Shown here: positions 1-7,827 of the stretch, in pieces | Position numbering within the stretch: the first letter of the stretch is position 1 | How the letters are laid out: each line of letters begins with the position of its first letter | Source of the DNA: Chryseobacterium gleum | GTDB taxonomy: Bacteria > Bacteroidota > Bacteroidia > Flavobacteriales_D > Sanyastnellaceae | Reading direction: 5' to 3' | Assembly: GCA_945897395.1 (NCBI GenBank) | Contig: CAMDFE010000016.1 | Span: 1 to 12,447 of the forward strand | Length of the DNA stretch: 12,447 nucleotides | Position numbers and translations under genes: made by a program | The notes under the pieces: generated by a model | What the model was told of the DNA's origin: nothing | Databases searched by the model: none | The model's input: the letters and a program-made list of their open reading frames with translations, nothing else

Positions 1-3000
1 TAATTCTTAACGTTTAAGGTAACGATGTCCTTATTCACTTTCGAACTGTAAACAAGCTTACCCGTTGCGTCGAACAATTGGAAGGGTGCGCCTAACTCCA
101 ATCTTTTGAAAGAGATATTTTCATTTGCTGGAGAAGGGTATGCGACAACCATGGACAAGCTGTTCTCTTCCACACCAGCGCAAATTTCAATCACAACAGA
201 AACTGTTTGGGTTGTAGCGCAGCCGTTAATGTCGTAGGTATACGAAATATCGTAAACTCCATCTCCTATTGTTGCTGAATTAACTTCACCCGTTGAACTT
301 GCAGGTGCACCGAACACCCCACCTCCTGGCGTTCCAGTTAACTGAGCAACATCAAGGAAGTTTGAGCACAATGTATCTGCTGAAGACGTTAAAGAAACAA
401 TTGGATATTGTGTTACCGCAATAGTAGTAGTTACTGTGCTGTCACATCCATTCGCTGAGAGCAATACATCTGTGAACACACCAGCCGAGTTGTAGGTGCT
501 ATTTCCAACCGTAATAAATTCGCCTTGACACAACGAAATGTTTTGTTGACTGATTACTGCGTTGGCATCATCAATAAGTCCGTTACAGTTATCGTCAATG
601 TTGTTGTTACACAATTCCATTGCAATAGGATTCACTAAAGCTGCGTTATCTGCGCAGTCCGTGTTGTTCGCAATGTACCCAACTGGTTGCGCGCAATTGC
701 TAGCTGATGCATTCGGATTTCCAAAACCGTCTCCGTCAATATCGGCGAAGTAAACATTCGTTGCGATTCCTTCATCGATTAAACCATTACAGTTTTCATC
801 GGCCGCATTGCAAATCTCTGTTGCGCCAGGATTAATTCCCGCAGCAGCATCATTGCAATCAGTATTGCTTGCTACATATCCGAATGGAACCGAACAACCC
901 GCAATTGAAACTGCGCTGTTTCCAAAACCGTCTCCATCTGCATCTGCATAATAGGTTACTGACGCTTGAACAACTACTGTTGAAGTAGTCGTATTGTTTC
1001 CAACAGCATTCGTTACTGTTAAGGTCACTGTGTATGTACCTGCAGTTGCATACGTGTGCGTTGGGTTAGCTAATGTTGAAGTCTGCGTATCTCCAAAATT
1101 CCACAAGTAAGACGTTGGAGTTCCTGTTGAGGTGTTGGTGAAAGAAACTGTTGTATTCACACATGCTGAAGTTGGGGCCGTAAAGCTCGCAACTGGTGCA
1201 ACTGGTGTAGAATTGTATATACCCATTCCGAATCCAGAGAATCCAGTTGTGTAAGTTGAAGTGAATGTTAAATCGGTTCCGAATGCTCCAAGAGTAACAG
1301 GCGTGTCAACGATTGTAAAGGTTCCAAAGTTCGCGGGAGTTACAGCAGATATTGAACTTATATTTCCGTTTACTTTGATCATTTCAATGTTATTGCGACT
1401 GTTACCCGTTGCGGTTTCCCATGCAGCCACTTCATTCTCTTTGTAGTAAAGGCTAATTGTATAGTTCCCAGTTACTGAGTTGTTTGTTGGAACGACTTTG
1501 AAAGTCTTCGACATTAAATAGTTAGGAGCGTTGTTCGTTGTGAAGGCCAATGCTGTTGGAGTAGTTCCTTGACGATCGACCATGACGTCTACACAACCGT
1601 AATTAAAAGATGAGTTGTTCTGAATCTTCATCATAATCTTCGATGATGTTGGATCAGAGAAATAAACGGTTCCATTCGGACCTAAATACGCCTGATCAGG
1701 AGCTGCTGTATTCACAGCTGTTTGAATACCCGCAGCTGCTTGCCCAGTTACGACCACATTGTCAATTGAACAGCCGTACAAATAGCCACCACCATCTCCG
1801 TAGTTAAACGCAAGCATCAAGTTAGCATTTCCAATGTACGGAGTTAAGTCAACCGAATATGGAGCCCAAGCAGTGTTGCCCGGAAGCGTGAAGATATTTG
1901 TGAATGTTGTTCCGCCATTTGTAGAGATTTTCACCCTTGCAGATTCAGTAACGTTCTGCCATGTATTCCCTAAGAAAAACGCATCGAATGTCAACGAAGC
2001 TCCTGTGTATCCTACCAAACTGAATACTGCAGATTTCAGATCAACATTGGCTTGGGTACAATTACAAGCGTCGTCGTTAATCCATGCAAATTGAGTTGTG
2101 TTTGTAACAGGAACCGTGTACGGCGTTGTTGAAGCCGCAGCCGCTAAACCTACTTGCCAGGCAGTGTTTCCTGAAGGGTTCAACGTGGTGAAAGGAGCTA
2201 AACCAGTATTGAAGTTTTGCGTGAATACTGTTGTTGGAACAGTCACTCCTGAGGGTAATACGTCATCGTCGTTGATGGTTACTGTAACCGTTTGATTCAA
2301 TGTTCCTGCTTGTGCGTTTCCTCCGTTAGCATTAAGTGTGTAACCTAATGTAATGGTCTCGTTTCCTTCAATGTAATCGTCGTTATATACATGAATAACA
2401 ATGTTCCCAGTTGTTGCGGTTGAATTGAATGTTACCAAGGGAGTGGCTACGACATAGTCTACGTTGTTCGTTGCGGTTCCTCCAGTGATATTCACCGTAG
2501 CTGTAGTCGTTTGTGTTGGAGCTGACCCAATTGAAATTGGAATATTCACGACAACGTAATCTAAACAATTGTTATTCACGTTCGCAGCACTCTCGTTTGC
2601 AGAAGTTGTGTTGTTCGAAAATTGAACAGCAGCTGAACAACCAGGAATCGTGAATGCTGCTATTCGCGTAGACCAGTTCGCTGCGGGATTGTACATTCCT
2701 GTGAACCAAAATGTCTCACCATCTGCGGGATCTAATCCCATAGCATTGTAATCGCCATAGCGATTGCCGTTGTTTGATGCAGTTCCCGCAACAATAACCG
2801 TTTCCGGTTCGGTCATGGTATTCAACGCATCGCAAGATTTACGTCCCGTGTATCTCAAAGAAGGATAAACCGTGCTACTTGAGACATTGTATGCAAGACC
2901 AATATTTCCTGAAGCTGAAATTCCGATTGAAGCCATCCAGCGGTGGTTGGCATCTGGAGAATAAGTCGCTTGTTGATAGATGCTCCATGTTCCTGAAGTT

Positions 3001-4220
3001 CCTCCTGTTCTGCGTAATTCGTACCAACGAATTCCTGCCTTGTCATTTCCATCTACATCAGCAGCATGACAACACACGATACTTTCGTGAGTGCCAAAGT
3101 TTCTGTAATGAATTCGATTCATCAATACTTCGCGAAGTGGATCTAATGTCGTAGTTGAATTGGGCTGAGGCACGCATGCAAATGAGGTATATCCGCACAA
3201 TGAAGAATTAAAAGCAGCAATTGGAAGAGTTGCAACCTGAGTTAAAGAAGAACTCGTAGGGGTCGTCCAGTTGATGTTGAATGCCCACATTTCAAGCGCA
3301 TCAGAAGGAGCACCCCATGAATCATCGCGCATGCGCATTACATATGCCGGTGTTCCTGTTGGAGGAAGTGTTGTTCCGTTCAAACTAACCGGAGTTGCGG
3401 CTTGGAATCCGATGGTTCCGAAAGAATTCAAAGTAAAACGTTGAGCAGTTGTAGATGCACCCCCTGCTAACATGGTTGTGCGATTAATTGCATAAACCGC
3501 AGGGCTACTCTCGTTCGATGTAATTATATAGGCATTGTTCCAAATCGAATATTTAGGATAATCTGGGAACTGTGGAGCAGTGAAGGTGTATTTGTACCAA
3601 GTGCCCAATGGATCGGCTGTAGAAGAAACCGCAATAGAGAATTTATTTCCCGTTGCAGTAAACTCACTCATGAACCAACGGCCAGCCAATTCATCATACA
3701 TGACAATTGGGTCTCCCGCTCCACCTGGCTGAGCGAAATAAGTATCGAAATAAGTTTGCGCCAATACCTGTGTTCCTGCCTTATTCCAAATTTTGAAATA
3801 AGCGCCTGAACCTCCGTTGATCATTTGAATCACGTGGTTAGGTCCAACATCTACAGATGGGTCGGCAGGGCTAACACTCGTGTTCCCAATACCGTTAAAG
3901 GAGAGCGTTAAGCCTCTGTCATCTGTTGCAGGATGAGGATATTCAGTTTGCAAGGCAGGGTCCATTCCTTTGGGCAAGGCATCTGCATTAATTTCTGGAT
4001 ATAATGACCATCTCTTTTTAGGGTGATAGCCAATCTTATTTTCCTTCGTTTGTTCATTCGGAAAATTCGGATCTGCAACAAAGTCACGCAAGGCAACTGT
4101 CTCTCCCAAGTATTCGACTTGAATGATATCTGGATTCAACAAAAAAGTTTGTTGTTTGTCTTGTGCATTCAGTCCAAGGAATGCGCTGAAAAGAAATACC
4201 GACGTGTACAATTTCCGCAT
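1..4220 (-). CDS. Large secreted modular protein with T9SS sorting domain (C-terminus cut by window edge)
   Basis: I translated the minus strand from the ATG at 4218-4220 and found it open for about 1406 codons to the left edge, with no stop. Residues 1-20 form a signal peptide (MRKLYTSVFLFSAFLGLNAQ). Residues about 110-520 are beta-rich, with a 'DPSVDVGPNHVIQMIN' stretch resembling propeller-type regions of secreted Bacteroidota proteins. A Calx-beta-like domain follows at about 527-650 (YNDDYIEGNETITL, ending INDDD), then a choice-of-anchor-J or cleaved-adhesin-like domain at about 663-825 (QNFNTGLAPF to CSIDNVVVTG). A PKD domain lies at about 1005-1085 (YLWNFGD, HTYATAGTYTVTLTV). Two MopE-type calcium-motif repeats occupy 1088-1221. 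The tail has the T9SS type A form (VVAYPSPANENI, then LFDATGKLVY), lacking perhaps 15 last residues. The inferred role is adhesion, binding or degradation at or outside the cell surface. I see no catalytic triad or metal site that names an enzyme. Confidence 0.9.
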   Translation of the reverse strand, partial: MRKLYTSVFLFSAFLGLNAQDKQQTFLLNPDIIQVEYLGETVALRDFVADPNFPNEQTKENKIGYHPKKRWSLYPEINADALPKGMDPALQTEYPHPATDDRGLTLSFNGIGNTSVSPADPSVDVGPNHVIQMINGGSGAYFKIWNKAGTQVLAQTYFDTYFAQPGGAGDPIVMYDELAGRWFMSEFTATGNKFSIAVSSTADPLGTWYKYTFTAPQFPDYPKYSIWNNAYIITSNESSPAVYAINRTTMLAGGASTTAQRFTLNSFGTIGFQAATPVSLNGTTLPPTGTPAYVMRMRDDSWGAPSDALEMWAFNINWTTPTSSSLTQVATLPIAAFNSSLCGYTSFACVPQPNSTTTLDPLREVLMNRIHYRNFGTHESIVCCHAADVDGNDKAGIRWYELRRTGGTSGTWSIYQQATYSPDANHRWMASIGISASGNIGLAYNVSSSTVYPSLRYTGRKSCDALNTMTEPETVIVAGTASNNGNRYGDYNAMGLDPADGETFWFTGMYNPAANWSTRIAAFTIPGCSAAVQFSNNTTSANESAANVNNNCLDYVVVNIPISIGSAPTQTTTATVNITGGTATNNVDYVVATPLVTFNSTATTGNIVIHVYNDDYIEGNETITLGYTLNANGGNAQAGTLNQTVTVTINDDDVLPSGVTVPTTVFTQNFNTGLAPFTTLNPSGNTAWQVGLAAAASTTPYTVPVTNTTQFAWINDDACNCTQANVDLKSAVFSLVGYTGASLTFDAFFLGNTWQNVTESARVKISTNGGTTFTNIFTLPGNTAWAPYSVDLTPYIGNANLMLAFNYGDGGGYLYGCSIDNVVVTGQAAAGIQTAVNTAAPDQAYLGPNGTVYFSDPTSSKIMMKIQNNSSFNYGCVDVMVDRQGTTPTALAFTTNNAPNYLMSKTFKVVPTNNSVTGNYTISLYYKENEVAAWETATGNSRNNIEMIKVNGNISSISAVTPANFGTFTIVDTPVTLGAFGTDLTFTSTYTTGFSGFGMGIYNSTPVAPVASFTAPTSACVNTTVSFTNTSTGTPTSYLWNFGDTQTSTLANPTHTYATAGTYTVTLTVTNAVGNNTTTSTVVVQASVTYYADADGDGFGNSAVSIAGCSVPFGYVASNTDCNDAAAGINPGATEICNAADENCNGLIDEGIATNVYFADIDGDGFGNPNASASNCAQPVGYIANNTDCADNAALVNPIAMELCNNNIDDNCNGLIDDANAVISQQNISLCQGEFITVGNSTYNSAGVFTDVLLSANGCDSTVTTTIAVTQYPIVSLTSSADTLCSNFLDVAQLTGTPGGGVFGAPASSTGEVNSATIGDGVYDISYTYDINGCATTQTVSVVIEICAGVEENSLSMVVAYPSPANENISFKRLELGAPFQLFDATGKLVYSSKVNKDIVTLNVKN
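558..755 (-). repeat. MopE-type calcium-motif protein repeat, copy 2
   Basis: Residues 1156-1221, directly following copy 1. It keeps the same order of landmarks: YFADIDGDGFG, SNCAQPVGYIANNTDCAD, ELCNNNIDDNCNGLIDD. The cysteine positions match copy 1, while the sequence between them has diverged. This argues for an old duplication rather than a recent copy error. Confidence 0.85.
756..959 (-). repeat. MopE-type calcium-motif protein repeat, copy 1
   Basis: Residues 1088-1155 of the secreted protein. The copy opens with YYADADGDGFG, an aspartate-rich loop like those of thrombospondin type 3 and MopE-type repeats. It continues with a Cys in AGCSVPFGY, then NTDCND, then EICNAADENCNGLIDEG. It aligns end to end with the next copy. 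Calcium binding and cysteine bridging are inferred from the motif, not shown. Confidence 0.85.
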
Positions 4221-4250
4221 GCAAAATAAAATATTTTACAATATAATTGA

Positions 4251-4266
4251 TATGTTCATAAACATA
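4251..4266. promoter_or_regulatory. Perfect inverted repeat in divergent promoter region, possible operator
   Basis: TATGTT-CATA-AACATA is a 6-bp perfect inverted repeat with a 4-bp spacer. It lies in the 114-bp gap between the divergently read secreted-protein gene and the polyprenyl synthase gene. Its right half overlaps a near-match to the Bacteroidota -7 box on the minus strand (TATGTTTA, plus positions 4259-4266). A regulator could bind here, but AT-rich DNA gives such palindromes by chance. Confidence 0.3.
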
Positions 4267-4283
4267 CAAAAAAATAGTAGGCT

Positions 4284-4291
4284 TATCTTTG
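4284..4291 (+). promoter_or_regulatory. Bacteroidota-type -7 box upstream of polyprenyl synthase
   Basis: TATCTTTG matches the Bacteroidota consensus TAnnTTTG exactly and ends 43 nt before the ATG at 4335. No clean TTTG -33 element sits 17-20 nt upstream, so this is a box match rather than a full promoter. Confidence 0.5.
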
Positions 4292-4334
4292 AACTTCTAA
4301 ACCCCTTTAAACAAGACAACATTTTCTTTTCATC

Positions 4335-5303
4335 ATGAAATTCGATCATCATATCCATTCCGTTGAACAAGCTTTGTCTCATTGGAATATTCCCCAAGAG
4401 TCAAGAAACCTAGTAGATCCCATTCGCTATTTATTGTCTTTAGGTGGAAAACGAATTCGTCCAGTGCTAACGCTTTTAGGTCATGAGCTGTTCGACGGAA
4501 ATGCTGAACGTGTGATTTCACAAGCCCTGGCCGTGGAAGTCTTTCACAACTTCTCGCTCATGCACGACGATATTATGGACAATGCCCCGCTTCGTCGCGG
4601 AAAACAAACGGTTCATGAAAAATGGAATGTGAATGCAGCTGTGTTAAGCGGAGACGGGATGATGATCTTATCATACGATTTATTGCTGAAGAATCAGGAA
4701 GATAAATTTGTTGAATTATTCCAATGCTTCAATCAGACGGCTTGGGAGGTGTGTGTTGGTCAACAAATGGACATGGACTTTGAAAAGCGTGAAGATGTAA
4801 GCTTAGATGAATATCTTGAAATGATTCGATTGAAGACCGCTGTATTGTTGGGTTGTGCCCTTCGTCTAGGCGCCATTGCGGCTAACGCTTCGAAAGAAGA
4901 TCAAGAACATTTACGATTATTCGGAGAACATCTTGGACTTTCGTTTCAACTACGTGACGATTATTTAGATGCCTATGGTGATCCGGAAAAATTCGGAAAG
5001 CAAGTGGGTGGCGATATTCTTTCCGACAAGAAAACGTATTTGTATTTACACACTGCCAATCACGAAGACGAAAGCATTCCAGCTGAATTAAAAGCACTGC
5101 ACGGAAATTCAGAAGACCCAAGTGCGAAAATCACTTCTACCCTTCATTTATTTTCTAAGTCGAAGGCAAACGAAGTGACACTTTCGAAAAGTGAGGCATA
5201 CTACAACAGCGCTTTGAATCACTTAGATGCTATTTCCGTTTCCGATGAAAAGAAAATGGCTTTGCGAAATCTAGCTTCTTTCCTTCTTGAGCGCGAGTCG
5301 TGA
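4335..5303 (+). CDS. Polyprenyl diphosphate synthase (trans-isoprenyl chain elongation, IspA/GGPPS type)
   Basis: The 322-aa protein has the full set of trans-prenyltransferase landmarks. These are GGKRIRP at 37-43 for diphosphate binding, the first aspartate-rich motif DDIMD at 78-82 followed by LRRGK, QQMDMDFE at 143-150, and the second aspartate-rich motif DDYLD at 208-212, followed by FGKQVGGDI. It condenses isopentenyl diphosphate with allylic diphosphates in the cytoplasm, feeding quinones, carotenoids or other isoprenoids. Residue 73, five before the first DD, is Phe, residue 74 is Ser, and there is no two-residue insertion in the DDxxD motif. That combination is closer to the archaeal-type geranylgeranyl synthase pattern than to typical bacterial IspA, so a C20 product is my inference; C15 is possible. 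The ATG is chosen because the coding signal starts there. No Shine-Dalgarno is visible. Confidence 0.93.
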   Translation: MKFDHHIHSVEQALSHWNIPQESRNLVDPIRYLLSLGGKRIRPVLTLLGHELFDGNAERVISQALAVEVFHNFSLMHDDIMDNAPLRRGKQTVHEKWNVNAAVLSGDGMMILSYDLLLKNQEDKFVELFQCFNQTAWEVCVGQQMDMDFEKREDVSLDEYLEMIRLKTAVLLGCALRLGAIAANASKEDQEHLRLFGEHLGLSFQLRDDYLDAYGDPEKFGKQVGGDILSDKKTYLYLHTANHEDESIPAELKALHGNSEDPSAKITSTLHLFSKSKANEVTLSKSEAYYNSALNHLDAISVSDEKKMALRNLASFLLERES

Positions 5304-5614
5304 ATCTTCCTTCCAAACAAATAACGGAAGATGTCTATCTTCAAATGCTGAAAGACTTGACACTGGCGGGATTTCAAATGAAGAATGTACCCGGATTTGA
5401 AACCGGATATGATTATCTCTTCAACTTTTTTCAAGTCCAATTGAAATCTGCCCCTACGAATTTGCGAAGGTTTCTTTACACCGCAGATATTACCGAAAGC
5501 ACAATTGCGAATAAAGTCACGTCGCACATTCCTGCGGAAGCGGCAGCCCAATTGCTTGAATTGGCAATCGAGCGGATGCAACTAAAAATTGACTTGCGAA
5601 AGAAATACAGTTAG
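5300..5614 (+). CDS. Conserved-looking 104-aa protein of unknown function, coupled to polyprenyl synthase
   Basis: The start is the GTG at 5300-5302, which overlaps the TGA stop of the polyprenyl synthase gene (GTGA), an arrangement typical of translational coupling. I do not recognise the family. The product is soluble, with no signal peptide or membrane helix. It has an N-terminal helix (EDVYLQMLKDLTLAG), a middle part with FNFFQVQLKSAPTNLRRFLYTADI, and a C-terminal amphipathic helix (PAEAAAQLLELAIERMQLKIDLRKKY) ending in basic residues. The LRRFLYTADITE stretch suggests a compact helical fold. The coupling suggests co-production with the synthase, but no function can be read from sequence. 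Its stop (5612-5614) overlaps the stop of the opposing small membrane protein gene by three bases. Confidence 0.75.
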   Translation: MNLPSKQITEDVYLQMLKDLTLAGFQMKNVPGFETGYDYLFNFFQVQLKSAPTNLRRFLYTADITESTIANKVTSHIPAEAAAQLLELAIERMQLKIDLRKKYS

Positions 5615-5943
5615 TTGATTTCTCCGGTGATGTAGATCTCTAAAATTCCCCAAACGATCTGGGTAAAAAATGCCACTAACAAAAGCACAACGTAGGCATT
5701 CAGAATGGTGCGCTTCGGCTTTTTAATCTTGTCGTATTTCACAATGTGATCAACCGCAACAGAAGCCACTCCAAGAAAATTCAAAAACATGAACAAGGCC
5801 CAATGCGCGCGAATTTCCGCGTATGCATTCAGCCAAAACGTGCTTGTTTCGCTCATGAATTTCGAAACATAAAAATACAGGTTGAAAAACGTGCAAGCAA
5901 TGAATGCAAAAGGGATTAATACTTTACCAGGTATATCGTTCAT
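5611..5943 (-). CDS. Small three-helix membrane protein of unknown function, downstream of meaB
   Basis: The 110-aa product has three hydrophobic segments, at about residues 8-27 (VLIPFAFIACTFFNLYFYV), 47-65 (HWALFMFLNFLGVASVAVD) and 82-105 (NAYVVLLLVAFFTQIVWGILEIY). A lysine-rich loop (KYDKIKKPKR) lies between helices 2 and 3, which by the positive-inside rule would be cytoplasmic. I recognise no family motif. It starts 13 nt after the meaB stop on the same strand, so it is probably on the meaB transcript. The shared operon does not by itself imply a B12-related role, and a general inner-membrane protein is equally likely. Confidence 0.75.
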   Translation of the reverse strand: MNDIPGKVLIPFAFIACTFFNLYFYVSKFMSETSTFWLNAYAEIRAHWALFMFLNFLGVASVAVDHIVKYDKIKKPKRTILNAYVVLLLVAFFTQIVWGILEIYITGEIN

Positions 5944-5956
5944 GCGGCTAAATTAA

Positions 5957-6997
5957 TCACGCCGTGAAGAACAAAGCAATAAAACTTTCAGCGGCACGGT
6001 GCGCAGACAATTCTTTTGAAATGACACGATTCAAAGTCAATTCATATTTCTCTTTGAAGTGCGGCTTGCTTTGAAGCTGATGCAACAAAACCTGATGAAT
6101 CTGTTCTTCAAAACTACTTACCAATTGCCTTTTTCGATTCTCTTCTATCCAGCCGTTGGAAATACTCCACCGTTGGAATTTTTCAATTTCATTCCATACC
6201 ACATCAATTCCTTTCGCCTCCAATGAAGACGTTGTAAAGACTTGCGGCATCCAATTGTTTTCGCGTTGCGGAAATAAATGCAAGGCGGAAGTGTACTCGC
6301 CTCTCGCTCGCTCAGCTTTCAATTCATTTCCACTGTCTGCCTTCGTAATAACCATGGAATCTGTCAATTCCATAATGCCACGCTTAATGCCTTGCAGCTG
6401 ATCTCCAGCGCCAGCCAACATGAGCAACAAAAAGAAATCGGTCATGGCATGCACTGCAGTTTCACTCTGCCCCACCCCTACTGTTTCCACCAGCACAATG
6501 TTGTAACCTGCCGCTTCGCAAAGCAAGATACTTTCACGTGTGCTTCTGTTCACACCGCCGAGGTGTGAACTTGATGGTGAGGGACGAACAAAAGCATTCG
6601 GATGCAACGACAATTCGTTCATGCGTGTCTTGTCTCCGAGAATGCTTCCTTTCGAAATCGGACTCGAAGGATCTATAGAGAGTACGGCTAATTTATTTTC
6701 TTCATTTTGAAAAACTTCGCGAGCGAGCGCTTCAATAAACGTCGATTTTCCTACTCCGGGAACTCCGGTAATTCCAATTCGAAGTGAATTTCCTGTGTAT
6801 GGAAGAATGCGTTCAATGACCTCGTCCATAACTTGCATATGTTCTACCCTGTTGCTTTCTAAAAGCGTTAAGGCCGAAGCCAACGCCAAGCGGTCGTGCG
6901 CTAAAATGCCATTCACCAACTCATCTGACTGAAAAGAAGCTTGACGTTCTTTCAGTCTATTTTTATATTGAAGTTGGGCGTTGTTCTTGGCACTCAT
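5957..6997 (-). CDS. meaB: Methylmalonyl-CoA mutase-associated GTPase MeaB (ArgK-type G protein)
   Basis: The 346-aa length and motifs fit the MeaB/ArgK family of SIMIBI-class GTPases. A helical N-terminal region leads into the Walker A motif GVPGVGKST (78-86). Next come DPSS (109-112), the family signature GSILGDKTRM (117-126), ETVGVGQSE (171-179) and the base-recognition stretch VITKAD (216-221). A C-terminal helical dimerisation region follows (about 290-346). MeaB proteins gate delivery of adenosylcobalamin to methylmalonyl-CoA mutase and protect or rescue the enzyme from inactivation, in the cytoplasm. The mutase genes are not in this window. The ATG at 6995-6997 gives the usual family N-terminus. 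The start of the permease gene is 54 bp away on the other strand. A small membrane protein gene follows 13 nt downstream. Confidence 0.95.
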   Translation of the reverse strand: MSAKNNAQLQYKNRLKERQASFQSDELVNGILAHDRLALASALTLLESNRVEHMQVMDEVIERILPYTGNSLRIGITGVPGVGKSTFIEALAREVFQNEENKLAVLSIDPSSPISKGSILGDKTRMNELSLHPNAFVRPSPSSSHLGGVNRSTRESILLCEAAGYNIVLVETVGVGQSETAVHAMTDFFLLLMLAGAGDQLQGIKRGIMELTDSMVITKADSGNELKAERARGEYTSALHLFPQRENNWMPQVFTTSSLEAKGIDVVWNEIEKFQRWSISNGWIEENRKRQLVSSFEEQIHQVLLHQLQSKPHFKEKYELTLNRVISKELSAHRAAESFIALFFTA

Positions 6998-7039
6998 GCG
7001 TGCTTCAAAGAAAAGAAAAAATTAGCAGACGAAGAAGAT

Positions 7040-7047
7040 TATTTTTG
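7040..7047 (+). promoter_or_regulatory. -7-like box four bases before the permease start codon
   Basis: TATTTTTG fits TAnnTTTG exactly and is followed by TGGA and then the ATG at 7052. If used, transcription would begin at or next to the start codon. No TTG -33 element is visible in the A-rich DNA 17-20 nt upstream, so this is weak. Confidence 0.3.
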
Positions 7048-7051
7048 TGGA

Positions 7052-7825
7052 ATGGAATACGTCTTCATTTTAGTTGTTGCGCTATTGGGATCTGGACTCA
7101 GTTTCTTTAGTGGATTCGGATTTGGAACCTTGCTTCTTCCGGTGATGGCGTTGTTCTTCGATTTGCAAACGGCAGTGTTCGCAACGGCCATCGTACACTT
7201 CTTGAACAATGTTTTCAAGTTGACTTTAGTTGGAAGATATGCGCATTGGAAAACTGTCATTCAATTTGGAATTCCTTCAGCCGTTGGTGCATTTCTTGGC
7301 GCTGAAGCGCTGAATTATCTTGCGCAATTGAAGCAACCTGTGCATCTTCAATTTTGGCATACTGACACCGAAACCACATTGCTTGGGGTAGTCATGGGGG
7401 TTGTGCTAATTCTTCTTGCAGCCATGGAATATTCGAATGCCTTAGTTCGTGTGAATAAGGCTCCGCGCATATTATGGATTGGCGGGGTCTTCAGTGGATT
7501 CTTTGGAGGATTAAGCGGACAACAAGGAGCTATTCGAAGTGCGTTCTTGATGAATCATTTTGAAGACAAGCAGGTCTTTATTGGAACACGTGCAGCGTTG
7601 GCTTTCATTGTAGACGCTGTGAGAATTTTTACCTACGCAGCTTCCTTCCAGTTATTCCTTCAACATGAAATATATTTACCCATGGCACTCGCACTGTTGG
7701 GTGGAATGAGCGGGGCATTGATTGGAAATAAATTCCTGAAGAAAACCAGTATCGAATGGATTCGAAAAACAGTTATGGTATTCCTATTCGTGATGGGAAC
7801 ACTCATGATTGCCGGATTGGTTTAG
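7052..7825 (+). CDS. TauE/SafE-family membrane permease (sulfite-exporter type)
   Basis: The 257-aa protein is strongly hydrophobic, with about seven or eight membrane segments. It shows the duplicated half-repeats of the TauE/SafE (DUF81) family: GFGFGTLLLPVMAL near residue 22 and, in the second half, GGVFSGFFGGLSGQQGAIRSAFL near 155. Family members move small anions such as sulfite or sulfoacetate across the inner membrane, but many are of unknown substrate and nothing nearby points to sulfur metabolism. The same frame is open upstream to an ATG at 6941, but that would add 37 hydrophilic residues lying inside the meaB gene and disrupt the usual N-terminal helix. The ATG at 7052-7054 (MEYVFILVVALLG) is therefore preferred. 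The gene ends 2 bp from the convergent nucleosidase gene. Confidence 0.88.
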   Translation: MEYVFILVVALLGSGLSFFSGFGFGTLLLPVMALFFDLQTAVFATAIVHFLNNVFKLTLVGRYAHWKTVIQFGIPSAVGAFLGAEALNYLAQLKQPVHLQFWHTDTETTLLGVVMGVVLILLAAMEYSNALVRVNKAPRILWIGGVFSGFFGGLSGQQGAIRSAFLMNHFEDKQVFIGTRAALAFIVDAVRIFTYAASFQLFLQHEIYLPMALALLGGMSGALIGNKFLKKTSIEWIRKTVMVFLFVMGTLMIAGLV

Positions 7826-7827
7826 TT

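Noticed and set aside
1834..2295. Plus-strand open frames within the large secreted-protein gene
   Set aside because: The minus strand is open across the whole 4.2 kb and encodes recognisable domains here, so these are shadows.
4221..4231. TATTTTGC next to the secreted-protein start as a -7 box
   Set aside because: It lacks one T of TAnnTTTG and lies directly against the ATG, too close to be useful even for a leaderless mRNA.
5219..5581. 120-codon minus-strand open frame opposite the synthase end and the 104-aa gene
   Set aside because: It is Arg/Lys-rich and spans two opposing genes joined by a coupled start. The plus-strand reading is better supported by the GTGA overlap.
6941..7051. Upstream in-frame extension of the permease starting at an ATG inside meaB
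   Set aside because: It would add 37 mostly hydrophilic residues, overlap the opposing meaB gene, and precede the natural first membrane helix that starts at MEYVFILV.
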